Below, piece after piece: positions 43,666 through 54,731 of a stretch of 64,000 bases of DNA. The notes beneath the pieces are model-generated. The model searched no databases, had not been told where the DNA came from, and saw only the letters and a program-made list of their open reading frames with translations. Each line of letters opens with the position of its first letter. The first letter of the stretch is position 1. The position numbers and the translations under genes were made by a program. The stretch comes from Lophium mytilinum (lineage: Eukaryota > Ascomycota > Dothideomycetes > Mytilinidiales > Mytilinidiaceae): assembly GCA_010093605.1 (NCBI GenBank), contig MU004199.1:441609-505608 (forward strand). The letters run 5' to 3'.

Positions 43666-44818
43666 TCCTAAACTCGTCTCCTGTATTAGGCCGTGGGCTT
43701 GGAAATAGGAATTCTTTCATGCTCAAATTATACTCTTGCTCTCTCGACAACACCATGAGGAAAAGCCTCCCAACAGCTAGCCAATCGGCCAAGAGGCAGC
43801 CCATCTCCCGATTAATCAGCTTTTGCATCGTGCTTCCGGTTTACAAGTTGTATAAGGCCACTCCAAGCAGACATAGATTGGTTCGCCCGGACTTTTGGGG
43901 GAAAGCCTTGTAATTCGCATTAGAAGCAGAAGGCTCTTCGCATTCTGCGAGAGAGCTGCAATATTCTTCGATGGAAACGCGCATCAAATTCGACATCAAT
44001 TTCATTCTCGAATTCCTTCTTTCTGGAAAGTTTGGACATATCCTTTTCATCAGCCAGACAGAAGTATGTAGTAGGATATGGAAGGTTCTCAGCTCGCCAT
44101 CTCATCGCTCGAGCGACTCCGTGGCGTCTAGCCTCTACTTCTATTTGTGAAGTTAGTACGAAACTACTAATCCCCCCGCGACACCGTCCGAGTCTGTTCG
44201 AAAACTGTCTATGGCGACCAAATGATAGCAGCTCGCACGAAGCCATCCCACTCGTTGGCAGCAGCTGACGCTTTGAAAAGCCTGTATCCTGGACTACCCG
44301 AAATCTTTGGCGACGCGCAAAGTAGATGGCAGGACGCGAGAGTCCTTAACAACCCCTTCATTGAAGACTGAGTCTCCTACGCTTCCCTGGCCCCAATCCA
44401 CACCAACTTGCTTAGCTGGCTCGCCGTCGTTTGAGAAGCCTTTCAACGCTCCTAGGAATCGGATAAACTCACTGGCACACCCTGGACGGTGCCAAAAGTA
44501 CCAACGACAGTAACGGTACAGCTTTTAATTCTTGTTCATGGGTGGCTGCCAGTCTATTTCAACGCCGAACGCATGCGACCCGCCAAACTAAGAAATTTGA
44601 AAGGTATGAAGGAGCGGCAAGCTCTAAGAAATAAAACTCAGAGTTAGAGTACCAGAGGAGCTCATAGCAACCCAATTGATAGCAGCTCGCTACGCAACAC
44701 CCGATCATCCAAGAGTGCTTGAATGGACTAAGACCAGGACTAAGAATAAAGTTTCCCAGAGTATATCTGGTTGCGCGTCAGGGCTGGTCCTACATGGGTT
44801 CCCAAAGGATTCGGAGGG
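43666..44818. repeat. diverged repeats between ankyrin and DOMON genes
   Basis: 43740-43830 holds a copy of the dispersed family (CAACACCATGAGGAAAAGCCTCCCAACAGCTAGCC, GGCCAAGAGGCAG). 44540-44740 is the downstream copy of the direct repeat that also lies at 40650-40860, so the two copies bracket the ankyrin gene. No gene is supported on either strand. Confidence 0.5.
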
Positions 44819-45919
44819 TCAGCGAGGACTAACTGCAGCGCTCTTAGAGTGCTTTTTGGTCTCGTAATGTGTATCGGCGAGCAACTCGACTGGAGCTATC
44901 GGTGTGGCGGGAACTTCAATGGCATCTCTTTCTCCCAGAAGTTCAACGCGCGGTACAGCCCTACCGTCAAGCTCCGATTTACCCCATTCTTTACCGGTTT
45001 GTCCAGTTGCTGAGTTCCTCGCTTTCTGTTTCTTTCTCCACGAGAAAAAGAGTCCGACGCAGACTAGTAAGATAATTAAGACTCCAATGGTTATTCCAGT
45101 AATCGCGCCGACGTCGGACCTCGGCGTACTTTCTGACGTCTGACTCAGACTACTGGAGGTGCTTGCGGGAGTGCTACTTGTAGTGCTACTGGGAGCGCTA
45201 GTAGCAGTGCTGCTAGCAGTGCTACTCTGGCTACTGCTTTGGTTCAAGAAGGGATTGCTGTTCTCGCCGCCTACAGCCTCCAAGAGATTGAAGGTAGTAC
45301 TCGCATGACCGTCAGGATTGTGTTGTTTGAGATTGGTACTTCTGTCTGTTTCATCGATACTATCTCCTTGAAGCGCGGCGAAGATCCAGCTGGTTTGCGA
45401 AATGCGACAGTTTCCACCTGTGGAGATCAGCGCTTAGGAACCATTTCGCAATTTCACTTCCAAACAGTGGCCAACTTACACTTGATGTTCGCCGTCCAGG
45501 AGTTAGACAACACTCCTGATCCCTCTAGTAGTGTTGCTTGGATGCTGCTATTGAAGCTAGGCTCGAAATATCCAATACTTGTGCGCGGCGATAGAGTAAG
45601 ATTCCCCTTGCCATCCGTATAAATGATGAACATGTTTGACTCTGCCATGCTATCGCCGGTCCCAAGTCCGATCCACGAGTAGCTATCATCACTGCTAACT
45701 TGGAGATATATGTCGCCAAAGTCTAAGTTCAAAGAACTATCGGGAATGTTCCAGCTGTAGCAGACTGGCGGACTGAAAATACATTGTTTAGCTATTCTAG
45801 ACGCTGCAAATATCCTGACGACTATATCATGATGCATTAGAGCTCTATTAATGATCTTATTTGGGATGGGTGGTGGATATTGTACCGAAAGAGATGAAGA
45901 TTACGAGTTTCAGACTCAT
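44819..45919 (-). CDS. secreted/anchored DOMON (CDH-type cytochrome) protein
   Basis: Proposed exons 45919-45886, 45803-45480 and 45417-44819 give 318 residues with phases closing. Exon 1 encodes MSLKLVIFISF, and with exon 2 forms a signal peptide; if that exon is wrong, the next ATG is 45837. The middle is a DOMON/cellobiose-dehydrogenase cytochrome domain: CYSWNIPDSS, DIYLQVSSDDSYSWIGLGTGDSMAESNMF, IIYTDGKGNLTLSPR. In these domains a Met in the AxSxMF motif is a heme ligand. A Ser/Thr-rich, probably glycosylated stretch leads to one transmembrane helix (ITGITIGVLIILLVCVGLFFSW) and a basic cytosolic tail. It is expected at the cell surface with a heme-binding outer domain; its electron partner is unknown. 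Confidence 0.8.
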
Positions 45920-47001
45920 CATGGACACGCCCAATTTCTAGTTCATCTCAATGTTAGGTGTCACGGGGCTGGTAATCCAACTCGTTGGGGGGTCCGCCTG
46001 CCTTTTGACAACAGTCGCTTGCTGCCAAGCTTTAGGCTCGAAACGACGAGATCCGCCATCGTGGTCTTATCTTGTTTCCACCGTACACAAGACGGGATGT
46101 TTGGTTGGAACGGTTTGGGCGGCATAAGTCTGCATATCCTAGCGACGAATTAAAAGCAAGAAATAACAAGGCTGAGACACACGGCAGGATTCAGGCCTGA
46201 TCAGAGTAGGGATCGCCAGCTCGGAACGACTCTAAGCGCCCTTGGCAGAGTGAAGCACTGCTATCCCGCGAAGCCACATGCACTGCGCCACCACAGTAGG
46301 TCTGGGTGCCGACGAACACGATACCTCATTCATGGCCTGGGTCATTTCCTTCAGGATGCCGCATCACGTACGATAAACTGAAAGGATAGGCACTTCTCAA
46401 ATCCTAGGTGCTTAGGGAGCTAAAGCTTGTAGCCAAAAGCCAGTACTAAGACTTTCTATCTCGGTCAAATTTTTCTTAGTAATCGAGACCCAAATTAGAG
46501 AGTAGCCATATGCCTTTTTCCACCGCCTCGACACTGTTTGACTTCCTTCAACATTATTTGAGTTACCTCAAACAACGGTACCTTGCAGCAGAGTAAAGTA
46601 TACAAGACCTGATGCAGCACTACGCCATAACTGCACCCACAGATTCATCACACTACGCTTCATTCCTGCTTGGCCGACACCGCTGTGGGGAGTATTACAA
46701 GCATTAGGCGATTGGTCAAATAAAACGTCGTCTGATTTCTGCTGCATCTACGTATACGTTGTGTTGGTCCTAGGTTGCTAGATCCTGAGTTTGCGTAGAT
46801 GGATATAGCACTATACTGCTATTCTTGCTCGCCCAACGCCACTGTAAGGAGTAGCCCAGATACCCGGCAGATAATCAGGCAAAAGGTAACAATCTGATAG
46901 TACATTCTATAACTCTATGCTAAAATATACCAAAAAGCCAAACTCGCAACGATGCAGACGGAAGAACCTATATACAACCGGAATTCAACATCGTTCTTCC
47001 T
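45920..47001. repeat. dispersed repeat copies, no gene
   Basis: 46500-46730 and 46800-46900 contain copies of the dispersed family (CTTGCTCGCCCAACGCCACTGTAAGGAGTAGCCCAG at about 46820-46860 in its clearest form). One block at 46525 resembles the unit of the 108-bp array. No coding frame is supported. Confidence 0.5.
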
Positions 47002-48138
47002 CTAGATCGGGAGCCCACACTTTGACGCATGCACCGCACCAAAAACACCACCCAGCCCCTGCGCCACCGCACTCAAGCCTCCCGTCGAAACCGCGCCTAT
47101 CGCCCCAAAGACTCCGGCAAAGACAGACGCCATCGCTCCATCCGTCTTACACTCAACCTTCCCAGCCTGCTTGCCCACCGTAATCGTCGCCCAGTCTTGC
47201 GTGATCCAGTTCTGATTCGCCTGCGCCGTAATCTGCGACTCAACCTTAATCTGCTCCGGAAACACCAGCTTGTACGTGCAGCTCGCATACTTCGCGCCCC
47301 AGCCCTGCGCGCACTTGACCAACTTCGCCGCGTCCGCAATCGCCGGCGCGAGCTTATCCACCAGCTGGTCGGCCATCCCCTTGAGCCGGTTCGGGTCGAA
47401 GTTGATATCGCCATCCTTCTCGTCGAAGCTGACCTCGAAGGCGATGGCGGAGTCGGTGTCTTTGATCTTGAAGACGGACGCGTCTTTGGAGAGGTGGTTG
47501 TCCCACGACACTTGCAGGTTCCGCAGCGCTTCCTTGACGCTGGCCAGGATGATTTTGTTGGTGGCGGGGCCCGGCGACCCGCTGGTTAGGAGCACGTCGG
47601 CGGTGGTGTTGGAGACGCCGAAAGAGGTGCGGCGGATCGTGCGCTCTTGGCGTGTGCACCAGTATCGCGCGATGCACTCGTAGTGGCGGTCCGCGGAGAC
47701 GGTCTCGGTGAAGGTGGTCGGGGACTGGTAGCAGGTCATGTCGCGGCCTCCCAGTCTGCCCTCGCCGGTGATAGTCGTGTTGGCATCGCCTTTCTCGGCC
47801 AGGCCCCATACTTCGAAGAGGCGGTTGCCTAGGGTCCCGGTGATGGGCTGGGCTTGGGTGCCGACGGTGTAGTCCATGTCGCCGTAGCCTTTGCCTAAGC
47901 CATGGTCGGAGGGGTAGGCTTTGGTCGGGTGTTGTCCGGCATTGCGGGAGGTTTCGAAGTTGGGGAAGAGCCAGAGTTGATCTTTGGTGCCTGAGACGAA
48001 TACGTCGTTTCCGATGTGTGCTTTGCAATTGAGGAGGTAGACGACTTCGTCGCGGTCGTCAGGTTCGCGGGGTAGGACGCGGGCAGTGGTCAGGGAGGTG
48101 CTGGCGAGGAGAAGGGATGAAAAGGTGGAAATACGCAT
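47002..48138 (-). CDS. secreted protein, unknown function
   Basis: Single exon, 378 residues. A clear N-terminal signal peptide (MRISTFSSLLLASTSLTTA) is followed by a possible dibasic-type site (VLPREPDDR). The mature protein has few cysteines (about ten), a motif LWLFPNFETSRN and a conserved-looking YNxx-free beta-rich body. The C-terminus is a 45-residue Gly/Ala/Val stretch (ASVFAGVFGAIGAVSTGG, then LSAVAQGLGGVFGAV) with GxxxG spacing. Such a stretch could insert in membranes or self-associate (inference). A TATATAAC element lies about 115 bp upstream at 48254-48262. I do not recognise a family. Small size and secretion allow an effector-like role, but nothing proves it. Confidence 0.8.
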   Translation of the reverse strand: MRISTFSSLLLASTSLTTARVLPREPDDRDEVVYLLNCKAHIGNDVFVSGTKDQLWLFPNFETSRNAGQHPTKAYPSDHGLGKGYGDMDYTVGTQAQPITGTLGNRLFEVWGLAEKGDANTTITGEGRLGGRDMTCYQSPTTFTETVSADRHYECIARYWCTRQERTIRRTSFGVSNTTADVLLTSGSPGPATNKIILASVKEALRNLQVSWDNHLSKDASVFKIKDTDSAIAFEVSFDEKDGDINFDPNRLKGMADQLVDKLAPAIADAAKLVKCAQGWGAKYASCTYKLVFPEQIKVESQITAQANQNWITQDWATITVGKQAGKVECKTDGAMASVFAGVFGAIGAVSTGGLSAVAQGLGGVFGAVHASKCGLPI

Positions 48139-49515
48139 TATGAAGACGGTTGAATGAAGAGAAACGGTTCAGATATTGGAAGTCTAATGAAATGGAAGAA
48201 GAGACGATGATTGAAGTGAAGTTGGATGATTCAAACGGATACATTTCTTCTAATGTTATATACCTCGTCGTCCAACGCTCCAAGGGGGCTTAGAAGTTTT
48301 ACTCGGCTTCAGGCGATGTAGAAGCGGTAACGCACAGAGTACTGTGACACTGCTTGGTCGGCGACAGCGTCGAACATTCGATAGAACCGTACAATACGGT
48401 TCGAACTGCAGATGCAAGCTAGAGAAGTACTTGACATGTAGCCCTACGTCTTGGCGGAGACTGCGGACAGCAGGAATAGAACTTGGCAGCTGGCATCAAG
48501 ACTTTCATAAAGGCTAAGTGCCCGAAACCCGATCCGACATCGACCTTTCAAGCGTAAATCTGCTCAAATCTCAGTCTTGGAAAAGCTCCGAACGAATCAT
48601 CTTTCGGCCAAGCCTGTAAGCATCGCCGACGTTCGGGAGCAACGTCGTAGACTAGGGTTAGTTGGTCGGCGATAACTTTTCAGCCCCGCCAGCATGCAAG
48701 TGTTCAGCCTCAGGCCATGGGCATACACCGCCCGGACATGCCGGCTGGGCGCGGTCTTGGCTGTACTTCGTTCATTGCACACTGTTTCTCGGGACTGCTA
48801 AAAAGTATTGTTGTCGATGAATTGCGTGGTAAGAGTCGGGATGTAAAGACGAGAAGAAAATTCACGAGGGGAGGTCCCAGGGGTTGCACAATAACTAAGA
48901 CCTGCTGGCCAATCACAGAGAAAGTGTGCTTGGCCTAGACTCGGTCAGCACGTAACTAGGGACGGACAAAGGGTTCATCAAAGGTCACAGCATTGATAAA
49001 TCTACTTGGTAGATCCAAGTAAATTTCGATACAACAAACTGGCCGAGAAGAACTCATATTTATTAGGAGCCTGGCTGAAGCCTTGACCGCCATCAATGTT
49101 AATAAACCTAGGGCTCTCAGATGTTTAAGAGCAAGACAAGACACATTTAGAAGGCTATATTAGCAGAGCAATGCCAGCATACGGAAGAGGCGACGGCTAA
49201 TTTAGGCCCCTTAGTATTACTTGTTTTTTCACGGATAACGTGCACCGCGATCCCAGCATGAATGGAACCAGAGTGGCTTCCACTGTGGCTGAAATCGTCA
49301 ACACTTGCACCAAGCCAGAACAGGCAGATTAAGCGCTCAATCCGTAGTTATAGGTAGTTTTCGTCGCATGTCAGCGTCCGAGCACGACGTCGTGTCCAAC
49401 GCATCGCGAAGAGCTTTATACACTACCTTCTTGCAATACTCCTCGTAGACAACCCTGCCGCTCGCTCTACTACGCTATAACACCTGCCACCTCAACAATT
49501 CGAGGTGTCCGAATC
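48139..49515. other. gene-free stretch
   Basis: Promoter of the secreted-protein gene, then about 1 kb with no recognisable gene. The end holds the promoter of the dehydrogenase gene with a TATA-like TTTATACAC near 49411. Confidence 0.45.
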
Positions 49516-50390
49516 ATGTCGAAACCACTTGCAGGCAAGATCGCGATAGTAACGGGCGGGTCGCGCGGGATTGGTAAAGCGATAGCTCTGAGCTTTGCGC
49601 AAAGTGGTGCACAGGCCGTCGCAATTACATACCACTCCGACAGCACAGCAGCGGAGACTGTCGTCCAAGAGATCAAGCGTCAGGGTAGTGATGCCTTAGC
49701 ACTCAAGGTCAATTTGCTTGATCCGGAGGTAGGACGAGAGATCGTGAAGGCGGTAATAGAAGGGTTCAGCGTGGATGGAATTGATATACTAGGTATTCCC
49801 ATCATGTCCCTTTTGTTCAGGCATTCCATTCAATGAGCATCGTTCTAATAGCCCTATCGTCAACAATGCCGTCCATCGCGCGCCTCATACTTCATTTGAT
49901 TCAACCACCTCGGAGGATTTCAACACCCAGTTCTCTGCAAATCTCGGCGGCCCCTTTTTCGTTACGCAAGCAGTTCTCAAAGTTATCAATCCCGGTGGCC
50001 GCATCATCATGATAAGCTCCGGGGCGGTTAAGATGCCCATGCCGGCGACGATGCTGTACGGTATGGCCAAAGCCGCACTCGAGTACATGACGAAGACATT
50101 AGCAGTACAGTATGCAGCGGAGAAGAAGATCACCATAAACGCGGTCCAACCAGGGTTCACGGCTACCGGTAGGTTATTTTCAACGTTGCTTCGTGCTCGA
50201 TCTAAGTGCCTCTCTAGAAACGGTTCTGCAGTACCCAGCAGACAAGTTGGCGATGATGGTGTCGAAGCCAACAGCTGAGAAGCGACTCGGGACGGTCGCG
50301 GAGATTGCGCACGTAGTGGGATTTTTGGCGGAGGAGAAGAGCAGCTGGGTGAACGGACAGGTGATAGATGTCACGGGTGGGATATTTTGA
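49516..50390 (+). CDS. short-chain dehydrogenase/reductase, possible frameshift
   Basis: SDR-family NAD(P)-dependent oxidoreductase. Exon 1 (49516-49792) has the cofactor motif TGGSRGIGKAIA and ends in GIDIL. The next exon supplies the expected VNNAV, the catalytic Ser in MISSGAV and the YGMAK catalytic Tyr/Lys. The last exon (50218-50390) ends VIDVTGGIF. The second intron (50169-50217) closes in frame. The first does not: donor 49793 leaves one base, and acceptor 49851 leaves a one-base mismatch with the VNNAV frame. The only in-phase acceptor gives an intron of 28 nt, too short to be credible. A single-base indel is likely, so the gene may be newly broken. Full length would be about 250 residues, normal for classical SDRs. 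Confidence 0.75.
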
Positions 50391-52638
50391 TCTACCAATA
50401 GGCATCTTTGGTGCCTCCAATTCCTCACCTCGAGCGGCTCCGAAACACTAACCGATCGGAACACTCTCGAACCGCTCTGCAGGGGCAGATTCAAGTAGAA
50501 CCGCACGCTATCGGCGATCTATCACGCTCTGGACTGGGAGAGCATCGTGAAACCTACTCAGTAACATTATGAAAAACAACCGCAAGAATCAATAGTAGTA
50601 GCCAGGGGCGTTCCGTGTACAAAACGTAGCATTCCACCTTATTACAGATGCTATAGCCTGCAGTTCAGCACACTCTCCCGCTGACCTCCTAACTGAACCT
50701 GATTTGCCCATGGCTTCTCTTTCTCTAGAGCTGACTTATACTTAGGACTTCTTCAGCCTGAGAAACTTGGACTCTGGGTTGGGCTCTCTCGCCTCTGGCA
50801 TCGACGCCAGTGCGGGTGCTGATTCGGCCAGATGTGCTTCAAGGTTTTTCCCGAGTTCCAATTCCATATCGTGCTAGAGCTGATTCAGCTCTCGGAACTT
50901 ACTCACAGGCCGCCGAGAAAAAGAAGACTGCAGAGGAGAAGGCGCAGTAGCAGATAAATAGATAGAGCAGGTCTAAGGACATACTAGGTCAACCAGGTAC
51001 GCCCTAAAAGGTAGATGATTCGCCTTATGTATATATGATTGGAGCACTTACTAACTAAAACGTACAAGTCCCATAAGGACGATAACGCCGTCCCGCCGCG
51101 TGCGAACACTGCTGCTGCTGTGGCTGCGTAGCCGGAGAGAAGATAGCCGTACTGCAGAAGATTGTTTCCGCAGAAAGAAGCCCTTAATAGACCAGCACAA
51201 GGCTCATGCTATTATGGACCACAACAGGTAGAGCCGCCGCACCGGATACACTGTGGTCCCCCGAATCATGATGGAAAGGGATTGGTTAACCTGAACCAAG
51301 AGGAATCATTCGTTTAAAGGACCATAAGGAGATAGCGGCTGCATGTTTTTTCCACATTGAGGAGCGAAGCGGCTGCGTAACGTCGGACTAACAAACCGAT
51401 CAGACAAGAGATCTACGCGGGGCGGGTTAAGGGTTAGTCCCAGAGCAGCTGGCCACAAGTTGGGCTATACTGTGGCGGACTTGAGGAGTTGAATCCGAAA
51501 GAGAGTATGTAAAACGCCATTATCAAGGTACACATATTCCGGATGCTCTTCCACGTACGCATTTACAAGCGCATGAAATCAGACACCAAAGGCTGAATAA
51601 GAGGTCTGTAACGTCCATTTTGTCATAAATTCTGATGCCATATTGGAGGACCCCAGCCAGTGCGATCTCATTGGAAAATATACCTGTGATTTGATGGCTA
51701 TTAACCATACTGTCATAGATCGAGTCGAATATACTTCGTCAGGAGTAATAGAGTTCAGATCTAACGGGTATTTACGAGTTTATGTGCTGCCGTTCAAGGT
51801 CACTTTGGAGTCCCACGGACAGTGCGATAAAGGTGTCAAACTGAATCGAAATATAAGAGCTTTGTTCGGTCCATAAAATTACGTGGCTTGAATTATACTG
51901 CGAGCAAACTATACACAACTTGAAATCTATACTATGTCAAATCGCCCTCGCCAGCGATATGATGGCGATTACTCGCCTCTTGATTTAGATTGCACGCCAG
52001 TGGCAAGCTGTATAAGCCACAGATAACGTGTGAAGAGAAGAGAACCAGCAAGTTGGCAAGAGCTGGCAAACTAACGTCGCAATCATTGCTTCCTGTCCCG
52101 ATCATAGAATAGTCTCAGAAACCCCTCCGATTGCTATCAAGCTACGATACTCATAATTGAGGAGCGCTTGCTATAAACATTCTAGCTATGGTATTCACTA
52201 ATATAAGCCAAAGCCCAACTCGCTAATAGTGCTCTTTTCCCGGATTTGGAGCAGCAGCTCGCCGCCGCCACCTCTAATGCCCCGCCTCGTGTCTCTACTC
52301 TTGGGGCAAGCTATCGAAGACAATGTATCCGCAATGCCAGTCCCCATACCTATATAGCGCAGTACTTAGATTTACTCCATCGCATTGTGAAATCACCATC
52401 TGATTCACGATTCATTATTCACCTATAAGGGTACACTGTGCCACGGGGTATCCATTCAAGTCGTTCTGCTTACACTAAGAGGTGAATAAGTCTCGGTATG
52501 GTAAACCCTTCTCGAGTATATAAGACAGGCCTTCGTCCTACAATTATCACATCAAACCGACACTCACGTTACCCCCACCACCCACAAGAATACTTCATCA
52601 CTTCTCGACCTCTCAATTACCCACCCTCTGCTGCCAAA
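50391..52638. other. 2.2-kb gene-poor, probably mutated DNA
   Basis: No intact gene. On the minus strand at about 50745-50905 a frame interrupted by TAG reads FRELNQL, stop, HDMELELGKNLEAHLAES, ending LRLKKS; it looks like the tail of a former protein. At 50915-50965 on the plus strand a Lys/Glu-rich frame carries two TAG stops in quick succession. TAG stops of this kind fit C-to-T decay. 51650-51670 has a small match to the dispersed repeat (GGACCCCAGCCAG). The last 150 bp is the promoter of the next gene, with TATATAAG at 52517-52524. Confidence 0.5.
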
Positions 52639-53694
52639 ATGCCCAAGCAGCAGAAACTCCCGAAAAAGGATCAGGCCTCGAAGACACCATACTCTCGCTC
52701 GACCCGTCAGCAGACCCACGATAGGTCTGTGGGCACAGTAGCGTCTACGACAACGTCCATGTCCTCGCGGGCCGCTCCTCAAGCGAAGCGTGCCCCTGTT
52801 GAAGCAGGCTCAGGTTCGTGGGAGAAGAGCAGGCCGATGCGTGTGGGCAGAATGCAGGAGATGCGCGATCGGAGGGACAAGGCGAGGAGGCGCGAGTTGT
52901 ACGAGAGCACCCTGTTGCGTCAGCGAGAAGAGAGCAAGGAGGACTCTACGTCTTCCGAGGCTGAAGAGTCGGAGGCTGAGGTGGTATATCGGCAGCCTAA
53001 GACCTCGCAGCTAAAGGAGAAAGGGGCTGTAACCCCCAACCAGACGACTGGACTTAAAGGCCTCCGCTTGTCCAAGGGAGTGATCGTCCCCCCGCCTGCT
53101 GTGACTGCACCTAGTCGCTACAGCACCTGGATGGAGCTAGGCAATGATGAAAGCATCCTTCCATTCGGCACCTCTTCCGGAGTGCGCACGACAGCCACCG
53201 ACGACGACAGTGAATCTGAGGATCAAACTGATCCAGAAGAGAGCGAGGAGAATTGTTCCCATTCGGATTCAGAAGAGTCGGAGGCCGAGGTGACATATCA
53301 GCAGCCAAAGTCCTCACGGCCGGTCGAGCGAGGGGCAGCGAGGAGCATCCCAATCGACATTGATTCGACGGACAGCTCGGAAGAGGATGGCATGACCTCC
53401 GACAATGACAGCGAAGGGGAGGACTCAACCGACCCAATGGACGTGGTCGACGTCGCTTCCGATTACACCCCCCCGCCTGCAGCCATCTCTCGTGGCTCTT
53501 CGAACACCGTATCCATCCACGAAGGAGCCGACGCCACAAAAGCTAGGCCCATGCCCGTTACGGAGGGGGTTGTTCCCCAACAGGTTGCCGCTGATGAGAC
53601 CCGGGAAGTCCCCCCTCATCAGCAGCTCATCAACTTCCTCGAAACTCGATTCGGGCGATTTGGACAGTATCGGGGAAAAGACCGGCAGTATTAA
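52639..53694 (+). CDS. acidic disordered protein with internal duplication
   Basis: 351 residues from the ATG in an AAAATGCC context; the frame also extends 47 codons upstream, but the TATA box at 52517-52524 and the neighbour's similar start favour this one. It is rich in Ser, Glu, Asp, Lys and Pro throughout. A segment EESEAEVVYRQPKTSQLKEKGA (residues about 109-130) recurs 103 residues later as EESEAEVTYQQPKSSRPVERGA, so part of the protein is an internal duplication. The basic N-terminus (MPKQQKLPKKDQ...TPYSRSTRQ) resembles that of the next gene on the same strand. A nuclear or chromatin-related role is possible from composition only. No domain is recognised. Confidence 0.7.
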   Translation: MPKQQKLPKKDQASKTPYSRSTRQQTHDRSVGTVASTTTSMSSRAAPQAKRAPVEAGSGSWEKSRPMRVGRMQEMRDRRDKARRRELYESTLLRQREESKEDSTSSEAEESEAEVVYRQPKTSQLKEKGAVTPNQTTGLKGLRLSKGVIVPPPAVTAPSRYSTWMELGNDESILPFGTSSGVRTTATDDDSESEDQTDPEESEENCSHSDSEESEAEVTYQQPKSSRPVERGAARSIPIDIDSTDSSEEDGMTSDNDSEGEDSTDPMDVVDVASDYTPPPAAISRGSSNTVSIHEGADATKARPMPVTEGVVPQQVAADETREVPPHQQLINFLETRFGRFGQYRGKDRQY

Positions 53695-54731
53695 GTAGCC
53701 GTTCTGGGCGTTTGAAGAGTTCAAGTCGAGGCTGATAGCCACTTATCTCCTGGCTATGACGCGGAGAAAAGGGGCTACTAGACTCAGTCCAAAACTCGCT
53801 GAGTGGAGAATATGTTAGAAGTACTTAAAACTCCTCGGCCTACATATGGAAGCAGGCCAATCTGACTTTCTTTCGTAGAGAATCAACTTTCCTTTTGCCA
53901 CCAGAATACGCATGAAATGAAGTGAACACTAGTGATCTTGTCCGGTCTTACGTCCTGAATAAGTATTAGAAGCCTTCACACAGTGACGAGTAGTCCCGCG
54001 CCAAGAGCAAGCACCGCGCCGATTCAATGAGGATACTGATGAGACATTGTGCATTAGCTCCACAGAACTTGAGTACACACGTCTTCATTGATCTCCAAAC
54101 GCCTGTGAAAGGTTTTAATACCGTTAAGATTGGGGTGATGACGCTTCAACGTGTTATGATCTACACTCTATACCTCTATACAGCTTGTATTGAAACTCAA
54201 AACTCGCTTAGGATGCGCACATGATAGCGAACAAACGGCGAGTCGGGGAATGCTCGTACAAACGATCACTGTCACTTCACAATTAAAACCTGTCACAAAT
54301 ACATGCCTTTTACCAAACGCCACTGTGCCACAAGCTCTACTGTCGTCCATGTCATGAACAAGCTAACGCCAACAAGCTTTGATCAGCATTGTTCAACTAT
54401 ATAGTTCGGGGCTGTAGCTGGAGGCTTTTGTGCTTTCACTATGAGATCCGTTATATAGCAATGTATAGTATCGAGATGATTTTCGTCATCATTCACTCAC
54501 ATGTAGAAGCCTGTCCCGCGACAATGCCAGCATCTCTTCCGCCAACGGTGAATCTTCCCATGAGACAAGCGCCTTTATAAACCCCCTTCTCTAACTCGTA
54601 ATCTCAATCATCCACCTGCAGTTTCCAGCAACACACCACACACCACACCACCAGGAAACACTTCTTTCAGCACAGCTTCCACCCACTTCATATTCTTCTT
54701 ATTTCCCCAATCAGCACTCTAATCAGCCAAG
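53695..54731. other. intergenic region between disordered-protein genes
   Basis: No gene seen. Upstream of the next gene there is a TATAAA element (54574-54582, CTTTATAAACC) and a long C/A-rich leader containing CACACCACACACCACACC. Confidence 0.5.

Noticed and set aside
47029-47832. Frames antisense to the secreted-protein gene
   Set aside because: Arg-rich complements of a real gene with signal peptide; shadows.
51643-51876. 77-codon frame on the plus strand
   Set aside because: Starts at TTG inside decayed DNA containing a dispersed-repeat trace; no domain.
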